This document shows positions 18,654 to 26,829 of a stretch of DNA of 50,581 nt, piece by piece. A program made the position numbers and the translations under genes. This DNA is from Clostridiales bacterium. Lineage in GTDB: Bacteria > Bacillota > Clostridia > Lachnospirales > Cellulosilyticaceae. Below the pieces are notes generated by a model. That model was given only the letters and a program-made list of their open reading frames with translations. It was not told where the DNA came from and ran no database searches. Position 1 is the first letter of the stretch. Every line of letters begins with the position of its first letter. The stretch is from assembly GCA_019418225.1 (NCBI GenBank), contig DYCF01000034.1, forward strand, positions 1 to 50,581, read 5' to 3'.

Positions 18654-18705
18654 AAAAACACTGTTACATGCCTAGGAATACTTCTAGCATGTAACAGTGT
18701 TTTTA
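18654..18705 (-). terminator. Terminator of moaC-mobB
   Basis: AAAAACACTGTTACATG pairs with CATGTAACAGTGTTTTT and is extended by CTAG with CTAG. It overlaps the mobB stop codon at 18703 and has T-runs on both strands. Confidence 0.9.
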
Positions 18706-19188
18706 TTTATGAATATAATTTAATACGACATCAAGTATTTTTTCAAAATCATCTAATGGAATAATAGGTATATCGCCTACCTGCATTGGCACATCAGTAG
18801 CTATTGCTAGCAAGGTACTTGGGTCACATACAATTTGATTACTAATCGCCCTTCGTACAACCTCTATTTTAGGAAAGCTTGAATACTTCATACCTTCTAA
18901 AATTACAATATCCATCTCGTCTTGTAACGCAATCATTTCATGGATGTTGGGAAGCTGTAAATCTTTTATCATCATTAACTTTGTTTTTGAATATACAATG
19001 ACATTTTGGGCACCTGCTGCCTTATGCTTATAGCTATCAGTCCCTTCGTGATCAGCTTTAAACTCATGGCCATCATGCTTAATTACCCCTACCTTATAGC
19101 CTTTTTCCGTTAGCGCAGTGACTAATTTACTGACTAACGTTGTCTTTCCGGAGTTCTTAATCCCACTTACAGCAAAAACCTTGGACAT
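18703..19188 (-). CDS. mobB: Molybdopterin-guanine dinucleotide biosynthesis protein MobB
   Basis: A 161-residue P-loop GTPase that assists nucleotide attachment to molybdopterin. Walker A is GIKNSGKTTL (9-18). The segments KHDGHEFKADHEGTDSYKHKAAGA and ILEGMKYSSFPKIEVVR are typical of the family (the first is given only as its key residues DHEGTDS-KHKAAG). The gene starts 3 bases after the moaC stop, with AGAGG inside moaC, so the two are co-translated. No other molybdenum cofactor gene is in view. Confidence 0.9.
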   Translation of the reverse strand: MSKVFAVSGIKNSGKTTLVSKLVTALTEKGYKVGVIKHDGHEFKADHEGTDSYKHKAAGAQNVIVYSKTKLMMIKDLQLPNIHEMIALQDEMDIVILEGMKYSSFPKIEVVRRAISNQIVCDPSTLLAIATDVPMQVGDIPIIPLDDFEKILDVVLNYIHK

Positions 19189-19191
19189 CTT

Positions 19192-19677
19192 TTAAACCTC
19201 TTCTCTTATATAATGACCGCTTTTGCCGCCTTCTTTTTCCATAAGCCTTACATCCGTAATAACCATACCTTTATCAATCGCTTTGCACATATCATAAATT
19301 GTTAAAAGGGTTACATTAACACCTGTTAATGCTTCCATCTCTACACCAGTCTGTCCATTTACCTTCACCGTACAGCTTGCTTCAATTGTTAATGAAGGCG
19401 CATCTAATTCAAATTCAACGTTACATTTAGTAATTAACAATGGATGACACATTGGAATAAGCTCTGAAGTCTTCTTCGCTGCCATAATGCCAGCTACACG
19501 TGCGACACCTAATACATCACCTTTTTTACTTGTCCCATTTACAACCGCTTCAAAAACAGCCTCATTCACCTTAATCTTCCCTTTAGCTGTAGCAATACGT
19601 GTTGTAATCCCCTTTTCTGAAACGTCTACCATAACTGCATTACCTTGATGATCAAAGTGTGTAAGTTTATTTTCCAT
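19192..19677 (-). CDS. moaC: Cyclic pyranopterin monophosphate synthase MoaC
   Basis: The second enzyme of molybdenum cofactor synthesis, forming cyclic pyranopterin monophosphate from the MoaA product. At 161 residues it has the full family pattern: PMCHPLLI, the VEMEALTGV-type segment (here TGVEMEALTGVNV), and KAIDKGM with catalytic lysine region, plus KEGGKSGH at the end. The ribosome site is weak (AGGGTTT). A copy of the 115-bp repeat occupies the upstream space, 39 bases before the ATG. Confidence 0.94.
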   Translation of the reverse strand: MENKLTHFDHQGNAVMVDVSEKGITTRIATAKGKIKVNEAVFEAVVNGTSKKGDVLGVARVAGIMAAKKTSELIPMCHPLLITKCNVEFELDAPSLTIEASCTVKVNGQTGVEMEALTGVNVTLLTIYDMCKAIDKGMVITDVRLMEKEGGKSGHYIREEV

Positions 19678-19715
19678 CTATTTAAACCCTCTATTCCTTT
19701 TATATTTCTTTTAAA

Positions 19716-19830
19716 TATAGATTTCACATTTATAAAGTTTAGTTATTCATGATTTTTAGTCATGTGAAATCATTGAGAGAAACCTCTTTACCTACATGTA
19801 TATTTCAAGGTTTTAGTTTGTTTCTCTATA
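19716..19830 (+). repeat. 115-bp twin-hairpin repeat, single copy
   Basis: A complete copy bounded by TATAGA and TCTATA and flanked by further TA. Both hairpins are intact: GATTTCACAT with ATGTGAAATC, and AGAGAAAC with GTTTCTCT. It lies between the tpx terminator and the moaC start. Confidence 0.9.
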
Positions 19831-19904
19831 TAATACACTAGTATTTTACATGGCTTTGTCATTATTTTACAAGGTATTTCTAGCATTTCTTTATAAAAAC
19901 AAGA

Positions 19905-19940
19905 AGGAACTGCAAAATCTGAAACGATCTCACAATTCCT
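19905..19940 (-). terminator. Probable terminator of tpx
   Basis: AGGAACTG (19905-19912) pairs with CAATTCCT (19933-19940), counting one G-U pair, and TTGTTTTT follows on the minus strand. It begins 6 bases after the tpx stop. Confidence 0.55.
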
Positions 19941-19946
19941 CTTATC

Positions 19947-20429
19947 TTACAATACCTTTAAAGCTGCCTCATAATCAGGCTCTGCTGAAACTTCTGGGCA
20001 ATATTCTACATAAATTACTTCATCTTTTTCATCAACTACAAAAACTGCTCTTGTTAGTAAGCCTAACTCTTCAATATAAGTCCCAAAGTTTTGTCCAAAA
20101 TTTCTATCCTTATAATCAGATAAAGTCTGTACATTTTGAACTCCACTACTACCACACCATCTTTGTTGCGCAAAAGGCAAATCCATTGAAATAACATATA
20201 CCTTCGCCTCTTTATATTTAGTGGCTTCTTCATTAAATCGCCTTACCTCTACATCACAAACAGGTGTATCTAAAGAAGGGACGCTTATAAATACTCTTTT
20301 TCCCTTAAAGGAACTAGAATCTACTGTTTCTAAGGCATTATTGACAGCCTTAAAATCAGGTACTCTTTCGCCAACTTCTACATGATGGCCTTGAAGTGTT
20401 ACTTCATTGCCTTTAAAACATACTTTCAT
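19947..20429 (-). CDS. tpx: Thiol peroxidase
   Basis: An atypical 2-Cys peroxiredoxin that reduces hydrogen and lipid peroxides in the cytoplasm using thioredoxin. From ATG 20427-20429 it has 160 residues. The peroxidatic cysteine is C58 in SLDTPVCDVE and the resolving cysteine is C92 in QQRWCGSS. GAGGTG six bases upstream favours this ATG over the GTG three codons earlier. The gene lies 63 bases after the ligase-acyltransferase gene with no clear terminator between, so the two may be co-transcribed. Confidence 0.93.
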   Translation of the reverse strand: MKVCFKGNEVTLQGHHVEVGERVPDFKAVNNALETVDSSSFKGKRVFISVPSLDTPVCDVEVRRFNEEATKYKEAKVYVISMDLPFAQQRWCGSSGVQNVQTLSDYKDRNFGQNFGTYIEELGLLTRAVFVVDEKDEVIYVEYCPEVSAEPDYEAALKVL

Positions 20430-20492
20430 TTTGGTCACCTCACTTGTTTTAGTGTTGGTCTGACCTTGTATTTATATAAGTGGTAAATTTAA

Positions 20493-23045
20493 CTAACTTA
20501 ATTTGATAAGTGATTGTTCCACTAATGCTGTTAACTCCTCTGGTGTATAATTCTGAGGTAAAATAGGTTCCCCATACACAACTTCTACTTCATAGCGACG
20601 CATTTTATGCCAGTTAAATAGGTTCGGCATCTTTTGCCCTCTTGGAAATATCTCATGTGCCCCCTTAATGTAAGCTGGGATAATGGGTACCTTCGCTGCA
20701 GTTGCAATCGTTGCTGCGCCTAACTTTAACTTACCAAGTTTCCCATCATGACTCCTTGTTCCTTCTGGATAAATCAAGAGTCCCCACTTCTCATCTAATT
20801 GTTTTTTACAGCATTTTAAAACTTCACTGCTCATCCTACCACGTTCTACTGGAATAATGCCGCATATATCTGTAAGTAGCTTACTTGTAAAGGAATCATT
20901 AACAAGCTCTGCTTTTCCCATACAGGATAGTTTCAAAAATTGTTTCTTCTTAAATTTAGAAGCTAACCATAAAAAGTCAAAATTGGACACATGGTTGGCA
21001 CAAATAATATACCCCGTATTTTCTGGAATATGATGCGTATTATGCACTTTAATATCATATAAAAAATGTGCTAATAGTGCATGAGCCTTAAATATATTAT
21101 AATGCAGACTCTGCTTACGCTTAATGCAAATCTGTGATATTGTTTTAGCTTCACATTGTGGCTTCTTAATAAATGTTACAATTTCCCCTACAGTAGGATC
21201 TTGGGCAAAAATAGTTTCCACCTTTACGTTATATGCTTCATCTAATTGCGCCGCAAGCTCAATTGCTGCCAAAGAATCTATACCTAACTGTGAAAAAATC
21301 TTAGATTCCATAGTGATCAGCTCTTTTTGAAGCCCACTTATACTCACAATACTGCTTATCACCTTTTCCTCAAGGCTTTCCTCTTCATTCTTAAGCTTTT
21401 CTTTTGACGCTTCAACAAGATCACTATTTTCTATTTCTGCTTGCTGTAATGCCTGCATTTTTAATAGATAGCGTTTAGGCTTTTGAAGAGAAGTCTTTGG
21501 TACTTCTTCGATAAAATGAACTTTAGCCACCTTCATATAAAGAGAGAGCTGGCTTCCTCTTTCTTTAATACAACTGATAATCTCTTCTTCCTTTGCCGTC
21601 TCTTCTTTTACAACAAATACATGAACTTCATCATAGCCCTTGTTTTCCACTGGCACGCCACAGGCTACTAACTCTTTGATACCTTGTACAGCACTATATT
21701 TATTCTCAATATCTGTTGGTGTCACTTTCTTACCAGTAGCTAAAACGATGTTTTCTTTGCTACGTCCAGTAATACAAAGATTTCCCTTTTCATCTAGCTT
21801 ACCTAAATCACCTGTTTTAAACCATCCCTCTTCAAAGGCTTCCTGTGTTGCTTTTTCATCTTTGAAATATCCCTTCATCAAATATGGGGATTTTATATAA
21901 ATTTCACCTTCCCCATTTTCATCTTGATGCATAATATTCATCTCAATATCTGGGTAAGGTGTCCCACAACTATTCGTTGTAATATTTTTTCCTCTGTTTC
22001 CTATAATAGGAATATTGGTTTCAGTAAGACCATATGTAATAAGCAAATTAAATCCTGTCCCATAATAGAACGCTGCTGCCTTAGAATCAATAGGGGCACC
22101 TGCTGACGTCATAATCTTAAGTTCTCCACCAAATCCCTTATGAATACTCTTAAATATTACTTTGCCTAAATTAATACCCGTTTTCTCCCTCATCTTATAG
22201 CAAAGTGGAAAACACTTATTATAAACTGTTTTAGTTAGTTTTCCCCCTTGTATCTTTTTCATAATCTGCTTTTCAAAGAGCTCAAATACCTTTGGCACGC
22301 TTGGAAATACAGTTGGCCTACATATTTTAAAAGCATTTACTAGACTCTGACCATTAATAGATTCTACATAATATAAGCTTGCGCCTAACATCATTGACCC
22401 TAATAGGCATGTTACCACACCATAAATATGGCTATTTGGTAAAATAGAAAGAATACGCTCCTCACTTGTTAACCCATTTGCCTTGGCTGTCATATCAATC
22501 GTTCTAATCATTGCCTCATGGGTATGCATAATCCCTGAAGCTGACTTTGTTGTTCCCGATGAATAAATAATAATTGCTACTTCTTCATCGCCATCTTCAG
22601 TAAGCTGTAAGGGGCTATTAATATTTGCCGCATTAATAACCTTACCGCACGCTAACATATCAAAGACGGGTACCTCTAATGTCCTTAACTGTGGCATCTC
22701 TTTTAATAAATGTGTCGATGTTACTACACCTCTACAATCCGACTGATGTATCAATTTTAGAATTTCACTTTCAGCCAAGCTCGCATCCACAAGTACAGCT
22801 GTGCTCCCTAATTGCATTACTGCTAAAAAAGCCATCTGCCACTGGGGTGAATTCTCTCCCACTATAACAATACGGTCCTTAGGTAAAATCCCCTGTAAAG
22901 CCATCTGTTTTGTAAAATCTTCAGCTGCTCTAAAGAGTTTTTCATAAGTATAACTTATAACTTCACCGTTATCTTTAATCATTGCTACTGCTAAATGTTG
23001 CTTATTATGCTGATTAACTTGCTGTATCGCCTCATATATTCCCAT
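20493..23045 (-). CDS. Acyl-AMP ligase, acyl carrier and lysophospholipid acyltransferase fusion
   Basis: An 850-residue protein with three domains. Residues about 1-530 are an AMP-forming ligase: YSSGTTKSASG (161-171), TYGLTETN, GWFKTGDLG, GRSKENIVLATGKK. Residues about 555-625 are an acyl carrier domain with phosphopantetheine serine S591 in LGIDSLAA. Residues about 645-850 are a PlsC-type acyltransferase: NHVSNFD (H685), IPVERGR, YPEGTRS. A likely route is activation of a fatty acid, loading on the built-in carrier and transfer to a lysolipid. This resembles Aas in parts, but Aas lacks the carrier and has the reverse order. AGGAGGGCAGT precedes the ATG. Confidence 0.85.
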   Translation of the reverse strand: MGIYEAIQQVNQHNKQHLAVAMIKDNGEVISYTYEKLFRAAEDFTKQMALQGILPKDRIVIVGENSPQWQMAFLAVMQLGSTAVLVDASLAESEILKLIHQSDCRGVVTSTHLLKEMPQLRTLEVPVFDMLACGKVINAANINSPLQLTEDGDEEVAIIIYSSGTTKSASGIMHTHEAMIRTIDMTAKANGLTSEERILSILPNSHIYGVVTCLLGSMMLGASLYYVESINGQSLVNAFKICRPTVFPSVPKVFELFEKQIMKKIQGGKLTKTVYNKCFPLCYKMREKTGINLGKVIFKSIHKGFGGELKIMTSAGAPIDSKAAAFYYGTGFNLLITYGLTETNIPIIGNRGKNITTNSCGTPYPDIEMNIMHQDENGEGEIYIKSPYLMKGYFKDEKATQEAFEEGWFKTGDLGKLDEKGNLCITGRSKENIVLATGKKVTPTDIENKYSAVQGIKELVACGVPVENKGYDEVHVFVVKEETAKEEEIISCIKERGSQLSLYMKVAKVHFIEEVPKTSLQKPKRYLLKMQALQQAEIENSDLVEASKEKLKNEEESLEEKVISSIVSISGLQKELITMESKIFSQLGIDSLAAIELAAQLDEAYNVKVETIFAQDPTVGEIVTFIKKPQCEAKTISQICIKRKQSLHYNIFKAHALLAHFLYDIKVHNTHHIPENTGYIICANHVSNFDFLWLASKFKKKQFLKLSCMGKAELVNDSFTSKLLTDICGIIPVERGRMSSEVLKCCKKQLDEKWGLLIYPEGTRSHDGKLGKLKLGAATIATAAKVPIIPAYIKGAHEIFPRGQKMPNLFNWHKMRRYEVEVVYGEPILPQNYTPEELTALVEQSLIKLS

Positions 23046-23128
23046 ACTGCCCTCCTAAACTCAACATTTTTATGTAACCTACTATATTTTCATTATACGT
23101 GAGTAAGTCTTTAATAACAACTTTTAAA

Positions 23129-23172
23129 AAAGCAGATTATAAGTAAATTTTTTCCTACTTATAATCTGCTTT
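23129..23172 (-). terminator. Terminator after the small helical gene
   Basis: A perfect 17-bp stem, 23129-23145 with 23156-23172, flanked by an A-run. On the minus strand the hairpin is followed by TTTTTAAAAG. It ends the gene at 23196. Confidence 0.85.
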
Positions 23173-23195
23173 GAATCTGCTTTTATATGACTATC

Positions 23196-23588
23196 TTATT
23201 GCGCTGAAGTCATAATCTGCTCAATATAATCTCTATTTTTTTCAAGAATAGATGATTTCATAACAAGCACATAAACATTTTTAATTTCTCTTATCCAATC
23301 ATGAATAACGTCTTCTGTTTCCTTATACTTTTCAAGTTTTTCTGCAATGCTTTGAGCATACGCTTCAATCTTTTCATCACCTTCAGCTCTTCTTGCATCA
23401 ATAAACGCTTGTAACTCTCCCTTAAGTTCTTCTAGATTTTCATGTAATCCCATATATTCTGGAAGTCTAATTTCTTCTTTTTTATGATTGATTGTATATT
23501 CATCACTCCAAAGTTCTAGTTGGCTAATAAGTTCATCTAATTTTCTAATATCGCCTTCAAATAATTCATATGGTTCTTCTTGATACAT
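23196..23588 (-). CDS. Small acidic helical protein, unrecognised
   Basis: A 130-residue soluble protein that I do not recognise. It is rich in Glu, Lys and Leu and should be nearly all alpha helix with coiled-coil character (KLDELISQLELW, ENLEELKGELQAFIDARRAEG, IAEKLEKYKETEDVI). There is no signal peptide and no cysteine. A clear AAGGAG ribosome site and its own terminator show that it is a real gene. It lies between ddh and the ligase-acyltransferase fusion, all on the minus strand but separated by terminators, so context gives little. Confidence 0.75.
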   Translation of the reverse strand: MYQEEPYELFEGDIRKLDELISQLELWSDEYTINHKKEEIRLPEYMGLHENLEELKGELQAFIDARRAEGDEKIEAYAQSIAEKLEKYKETEDVIHDWIREIKNVYVLVMKSSILEKNRDYIEQIMTSAQ

Positions 23589-23676
23589 AGTCTTCTCCTT
23601 AACATAAATGTTCTTATTAAATTATACATGCTCCTGGGGATTTTACAAAGGGGTTTTATTCTTTATAACGCTAAAA

Positions 23677-23715
23677 GGACTGTTATTGACAACACAATAT
23701 TGTCAATAACAGTCC
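23677..23715 (-). terminator. Terminator of ddh
   Basis: A perfect 16-bp stem, 23677-23692 with 23700-23715, and a seven-base loop. Only TTTTAG follows on the minus strand, so the T-run is short. Confidence 0.75.
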
Positions 23716-23742
23716 CAATATCATTATTTCTTATAAATTATC

Positions 23743-24735
23743 TTATAATAAATTTTTAATAAGCTCTGCTGAAGATTTCGCTGATAAGTATGCAAGTGGT
23801 ACATCAAATACTGTTTTAGCCCCCAGGCTACCTTCTCTATTCATTCTTACAACTGCACGCGCATAAGCAACAAGTACTTGTGCTGTAAATTCTGGATTGC
23901 TATCTAGTTTAAGAGAGAACTCAATAATTTGTTTATGTTCTTCATTTGCACCTGTTACACCACTTCTAAATACAAATCCACCATGTGGCATTTTGTTGTG
24001 GTTTGCTTTAAGTTCTTCTTCTGTAATAAAGTGAACTGTTGTATTGTAATCAGAGAAGTAGTTTGGCATATTTTTGATATCATTTTCAATTTGTGCTTTA
24101 TCTGCTCCTTCTTCTGCCACAACGAAACATTCTCTTGTATGTTTTTCTCTTGTAGAAAGTGTTGGATTTTCACCTGCTCTAACTTTATTAATTGCATCTT
24201 CTACTGGAATAGTATATTGGATACCATTTTTTACACCATTTACACGTCTGATAGCATCTGAATGTCCTTGACTTACACCTTTACCCCAGAATGTATAATC
24301 TTCACCCATTGGTAAAAATGCACCTGACATCATACGCATCATAGAGAATAACCCTGGATCCCAACCTACTGAAATAACACTTGTTTTACCAGCTTCTTTA
24401 GCTGCTGCATTGACAGCTTCATAATACTCTGGAATTCTTGCATGTGTATCAAAACTATCAATTGTATTAAATAATTTTGCCATTTCTGGTCCTTGTACTG
24501 GTAAATCAGTTGCTGAACCACCGCAAAGAATTACAACATCAATCTTATCTGTATACGCTTTAATTTCATCCATTGAGACCACCTTTGCTGATGGTGTTTG
24601 AATATTTACTGATTCTGGTGCACGTCTTGTAAATACAGCTACAAGTTCCATATCTGGATTTTGTCTAAGTGCAGTTTCTACGCCTCTACCTACATTTCCA
24701 TAGCCTACAATTCCTACTCTTACTTTATTACTCAT
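23743..24735 (-). CDS. ddh: meso-diaminopimelate D-dehydrogenase
   Basis: An NADPH-dependent enzyme that makes meso-diaminopimelate from tetrahydrodipicolinate in one step, for peptidoglycan and lysine. The 330 residues start with a Rossmann motif GYGNVG, followed by VAVFTRR. The diagnostic SFDTHARIPEY, SVGWDPGLFSMMR and GVSQGHSDAIRR segments are present. GGAGG stands before the ATG. The promoter and a pair of palindromes lie upstream. It is monocistronic with its own terminator. Confidence 0.95.
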   Translation of the reverse strand: MSNKVRVGIVGYGNVGRGVETALRQNPDMELVAVFTRRAPESVNIQTPSAKVVSMDEIKAYTDKIDVVILCGGSATDLPVQGPEMAKLFNTIDSFDTHARIPEYYEAVNAAAKEAGKTSVISVGWDPGLFSMMRMMSGAFLPMGEDYTFWGKGVSQGHSDAIRRVNGVKNGIQYTIPVEDAINKVRAGENPTLSTREKHTRECFVVAEEGADKAQIENDIKNMPNYFSDYNTTVHFITEEELKANHNKMPHGGFVFRSGVTGANEEHKQIIEFSLKLDSNPEFTAQVLVAYARAVVRMNREGSLGAKTVFDVPLAYLSAKSSAELIKNLL

Positions 24736-24788
24736 ATAGATTGCCTCCTGTATATATTCATTTGATTAATTTCCTATTTTACTAACAT

Positions 24789-24829
24789 ACTAAGTCTACC
24801 CCACTTAGTAGTTCTTATCGGTACTACTA
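24789..24829. promoter_or_regulatory. Overlapping palindromes at the ddh start point
   Basis: Two inverted repeats share four bases: ACTAAGT (24789-24795) with ACTTAGT (24803-24809), and TAGTAGT (24806-24812) with ACTACTA (24823-24829). The second spans the predicted start point. They could be operator half-sites, or two RNA hairpins that compete in the leader. Confidence 0.5.
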
Positions 24830-24830
24830 A

Positions 24831-24859
24831 ATTATTATTGTTTTTTGTAGTTTTGTCAA
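24831..24859 (-). promoter_or_regulatory. Promoter of ddh
   Basis: A perfect -35 box TTGACA (24854-24859 on the minus strand), a 17-base spacer and AATAAT (24831-24836). The start point is predicted near 24824, giving a leader of about 90 bases. Confidence 0.7.
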
Positions 24860-24935
24860 GTTATTTTTATATTTAAGTAAAATTTTAAACTTTTTAATAG
24901 TTTTTCAAATAATATTTAATACTTTAATCACCAAA

Positions 24936-24973
24936 AAAGGTGTATCCGCTCAAAATTTGAGTGATACACCTTT
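24936..24973 (-). terminator. Terminator of the stalk-domain protein gene
   Basis: AAAGGTGTATC pairs with GATACACCTTT, with an inner CTCAAAATTTGAG stem, then TTTTTT on the minus strand. Confidence 0.9.
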
Positions 24974-24996
24974 AAATATATTATATGTATAATTTC

Positions 24997-25596
24997 TTAG
25001 AAATCTTCCGCAATTGCTTGTAATAACTCTTTTTTTAAGCTAGCTGCATCTTTATTATCTGCATAATACATCGTATAGCTTCTCCAAATACCTTCATATA
25101 CAATATGACCTTGAATTTGATTATAGCCATCAATTGTTATATTCATGTAAGCCACATCCATATCGCCTGCTTTTTCCATGCTTTTGCTTTTAACTTCAAT
25201 TTTTTCATCACTTTTAACTGTTTCTAACCATGTATCAAGTGGCACCCCATCATCATAGTCATCTATAATATATAACTCCGCATTAAGCTTTGTATTAACA
25301 TAGTAAGGTTCTTCTTCTGACCCCATAAATGCCCAGCTACTTTCAGCCTGTGCACCTTCTAGTACCACGATTCCATCTTGATAGCCTACTGATGCCCCTA
25401 ACATCTCACCAACTTGACGAAGTGGTACATATGTTGTGTTATTGTAAGTAATGACTTCCTTTGTAACACTTGTCCCATTTACCTGCATCGGCTGATTTTT
25501 AAGCTCTGCACTAATTTTTACCCCTGTTGCTGCACCTACTGAAAAACATAATCCTAAAGCTACTACTGCTGTTAAAATAAACTTTTGTTTTTTCAT
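24997..25596 (-). CDS. Exported protein with copper-amine-oxidase-like N-terminal domain
   Basis: A 199-residue exported protein. The signal peptide covers 1-24. The stalk-type domain (about 25-80) shows the family's YVPLRQVGEMLGA and VGYQDGIVVLEG segments, found in many clostridial envelope proteins. It has no copper-oxidase activity. The C-terminal 110 residues (INT, TWLETVKSDEKIEVKSK, DVAYMNITIDGY, IVYEGIWRSYTMYYADN) form an alpha/beta domain I do not recognise, reminiscent of small lipoprotein-like domains. The ATG is preceded by AGGAGAAG. Function unknown; probably at the cell surface. Confidence 0.7.
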   Translation of the reverse strand: MKKQKFILTAVVALGLCFSVGAATGVKISAELKNQPMQVNGTSVTKEVITYNNTTYVPLRQVGEMLGASVGYQDGIVVLEGAQAESSWAFMGSEEEPYYVNTKLNAELYIIDDYDDGVPLDTWLETVKSDEKIEVKSKSMEKAGDMDVAYMNITIDGYNQIQGHIVYEGIWRSYTMYYADNKDAASLKKELLQAIAEDF

Positions 25597-25673
25597 GTTT
25601 TTACTTCTCCTCGTATAATAATCTAGCCTCTTAATTTTATAGGCACTTTGAATTTATGTCAATATTTTTAATA

Positions 25674-26600
25674 TTATTCACTTAATCCAAAACTTCGGCG
25701 CATAAATGTCCTAATCTCTTGCCATGCGATTTGCCCTTCTGGAAGTTTTGTGAATAGTTCTTGGAAACAATGTGACATGCCATAATAACTAGATAATTTT
25801 ACATTAACGCCCGCTTCCTTTGCCTTCTCATAAATACGTACACTATCATCATACAGCACCTCGAAAGTACCTACCTGAATCAACAAATCAGGGAAGCCTG
25901 TATAATCACCATAAACAGGTGATAAATAAGGTGTTTTTAAATCCCAATTCCCTGCATAATCATGTTTCTGCACTTGATTTGCAATGCTACACCCTTTGCT
26001 TCCTAGCAATAAATCTTTATCTAAGTTAATTCGACGTGAAGGAGATTTATCATCTACATCTCCCCATGGCGATATTGCAACAACCGCCTTGGGGAGTGGC
26101 AACTTATGCTCCTTTAAATAGAGTGATAATGCTAATACCAATCCTCCACCTGCTGACTCTCCTATGAGCAAAATGTCTTCGCCTTTGTACCCTTGTTGTA
26201 AAATCCATTTATAGGCTACTACACAGTCCTCTAAAGCGGCTGGATAGACATCCGTTGGTGCTGTGCGATAATCTACATTAATAACTTCACTGCCATCTGT
26301 AAACTCAGAATACATAATGGCTGCTTCACGGCTTGAATCCATTAAAGGCCAAACATATCCACCACCATGGAGTATTAAAATAACTTTACCATTTCCACCA
26401 CCATCAGGTATAATACGCTCAATAGGGACATTTTCTATAATACTTTTTTCTAATATATAACCTGATGGTGGTTTCCAACTAGATGTCATCCGCTTACCAA
26501 GTGGCAATTGAATATGTAATAACGGGCCTATCATCTCTGCTGTTGGTTTACTTGCAATTTTTTCATTACCAATTACATTCTTTAGATAAAGTTCTTCCAT
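25674..26600 (-). CDS. Alpha/beta hydrolase of the hormone-sensitive-lipase family
   Basis: A 308-residue cytoplasmic esterase or lipase. The oxyanion-hole motif HGGGYVW, nucleophile elbow GESAGGG, acid region LIQVGTFEVLYDDS and the catalytic histidine in MSHCFQ are all in place. I set the start at ATG 26598-26600 (MEELYLKN) with AGGAGG upstream. The open frame continues another 42 codons into a 115-bp repeat and a terminator, which cannot be genuine coding sequence. The natural ester substrate is unknown. Confidence 0.88.
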   Translation of the reverse strand: MEELYLKNVIGNEKIASKPTAEMIGPLLHIQLPLGKRMTSSWKPPSGYILEKSIIENVPIERIIPDGGGNGKVILILHGGGYVWPLMDSSREAAIMYSEFTDGSEVINVDYRTAPTDVYPAALEDCVVAYKWILQQGYKGEDILLIGESAGGGLVLALSLYLKEHKLPLPKAVVAISPWGDVDDKSPSRRINLDKDLLLGSKGCSIANQVQKHDYAGNWDLKTPYLSPVYGDYTGFPDLLIQVGTFEVLYDDSVRIYEKAKEAGVNVKLSSYYGMSHCFQELFTKLPEGQIAWQEIRTFMRRSFGLSE

Positions 26601-26680
26601 TATAATCCTCCTAATTTTTAATATATCTTTATAATAAATGAATTTTCTAAAAATAACAACTATTATGCTATAAAACAAAA

Positions 26681-26704
26681 AAGAGGTATTTTCAAATACC
26701 CCTT
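26681..26704 (-). terminator. Terminator beyond the repeat, for the CBM21-like gene
   Basis: On the minus strand GGGGTATTT pairs with AAATACCTC (one G-U) and TTTTTT follows. The 115-bp repeat at 26715-26829 lies between this terminator and the stop codon of the gene it serves, so the repeat is transcribed as 3' untranslated RNA. Confidence 0.8.
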
Positions 26705-26714
26705 TACAATCTAC

Positions 26715-26829
26715 TATAGATTTCATATTTATAAATTTTAGTTATTCATCATTTTGAGTCATGTGAAATCATTGAGAGAAACTTATTTATCTACACGTAT
26801 ATTTCAAGTTTTTAGTTTGTTTCTCTATA
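26715..26829 (+). repeat. 115-bp twin-hairpin repeat next to a stop codon
   Basis: A complete copy bounded by TATAGA and TCTATA. It ends at 26829, one base before the stop codon of the CBM21-like gene at 26830-26832. Internal bases differ from other copies (TTTCATATTT, ATCATTTTGAGTC), so the left stem is partly weakened by one mismatch. Confidence 0.88.

Noticed and set aside
19678..19715. Molybdenum-cofactor riboswitch before moaC
   Set aside because: The space holds only 38 bases before the repeat copy; the two-hairpin repeat occurs at unrelated genes too, so it is not the cofactor aptamer.
24736..24830. Lysine riboswitch before ddh
   Set aside because: The leader is about 90 bases and shows only two short palindromes, not the large multi-helix lysine aptamer.
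26601..26726. N-terminal extension of the esterase
   Set aside because: The extra codons lie in a terminator and a repeat copy and lack a ribosome site; AGGAGG marks the ATG at 26600.
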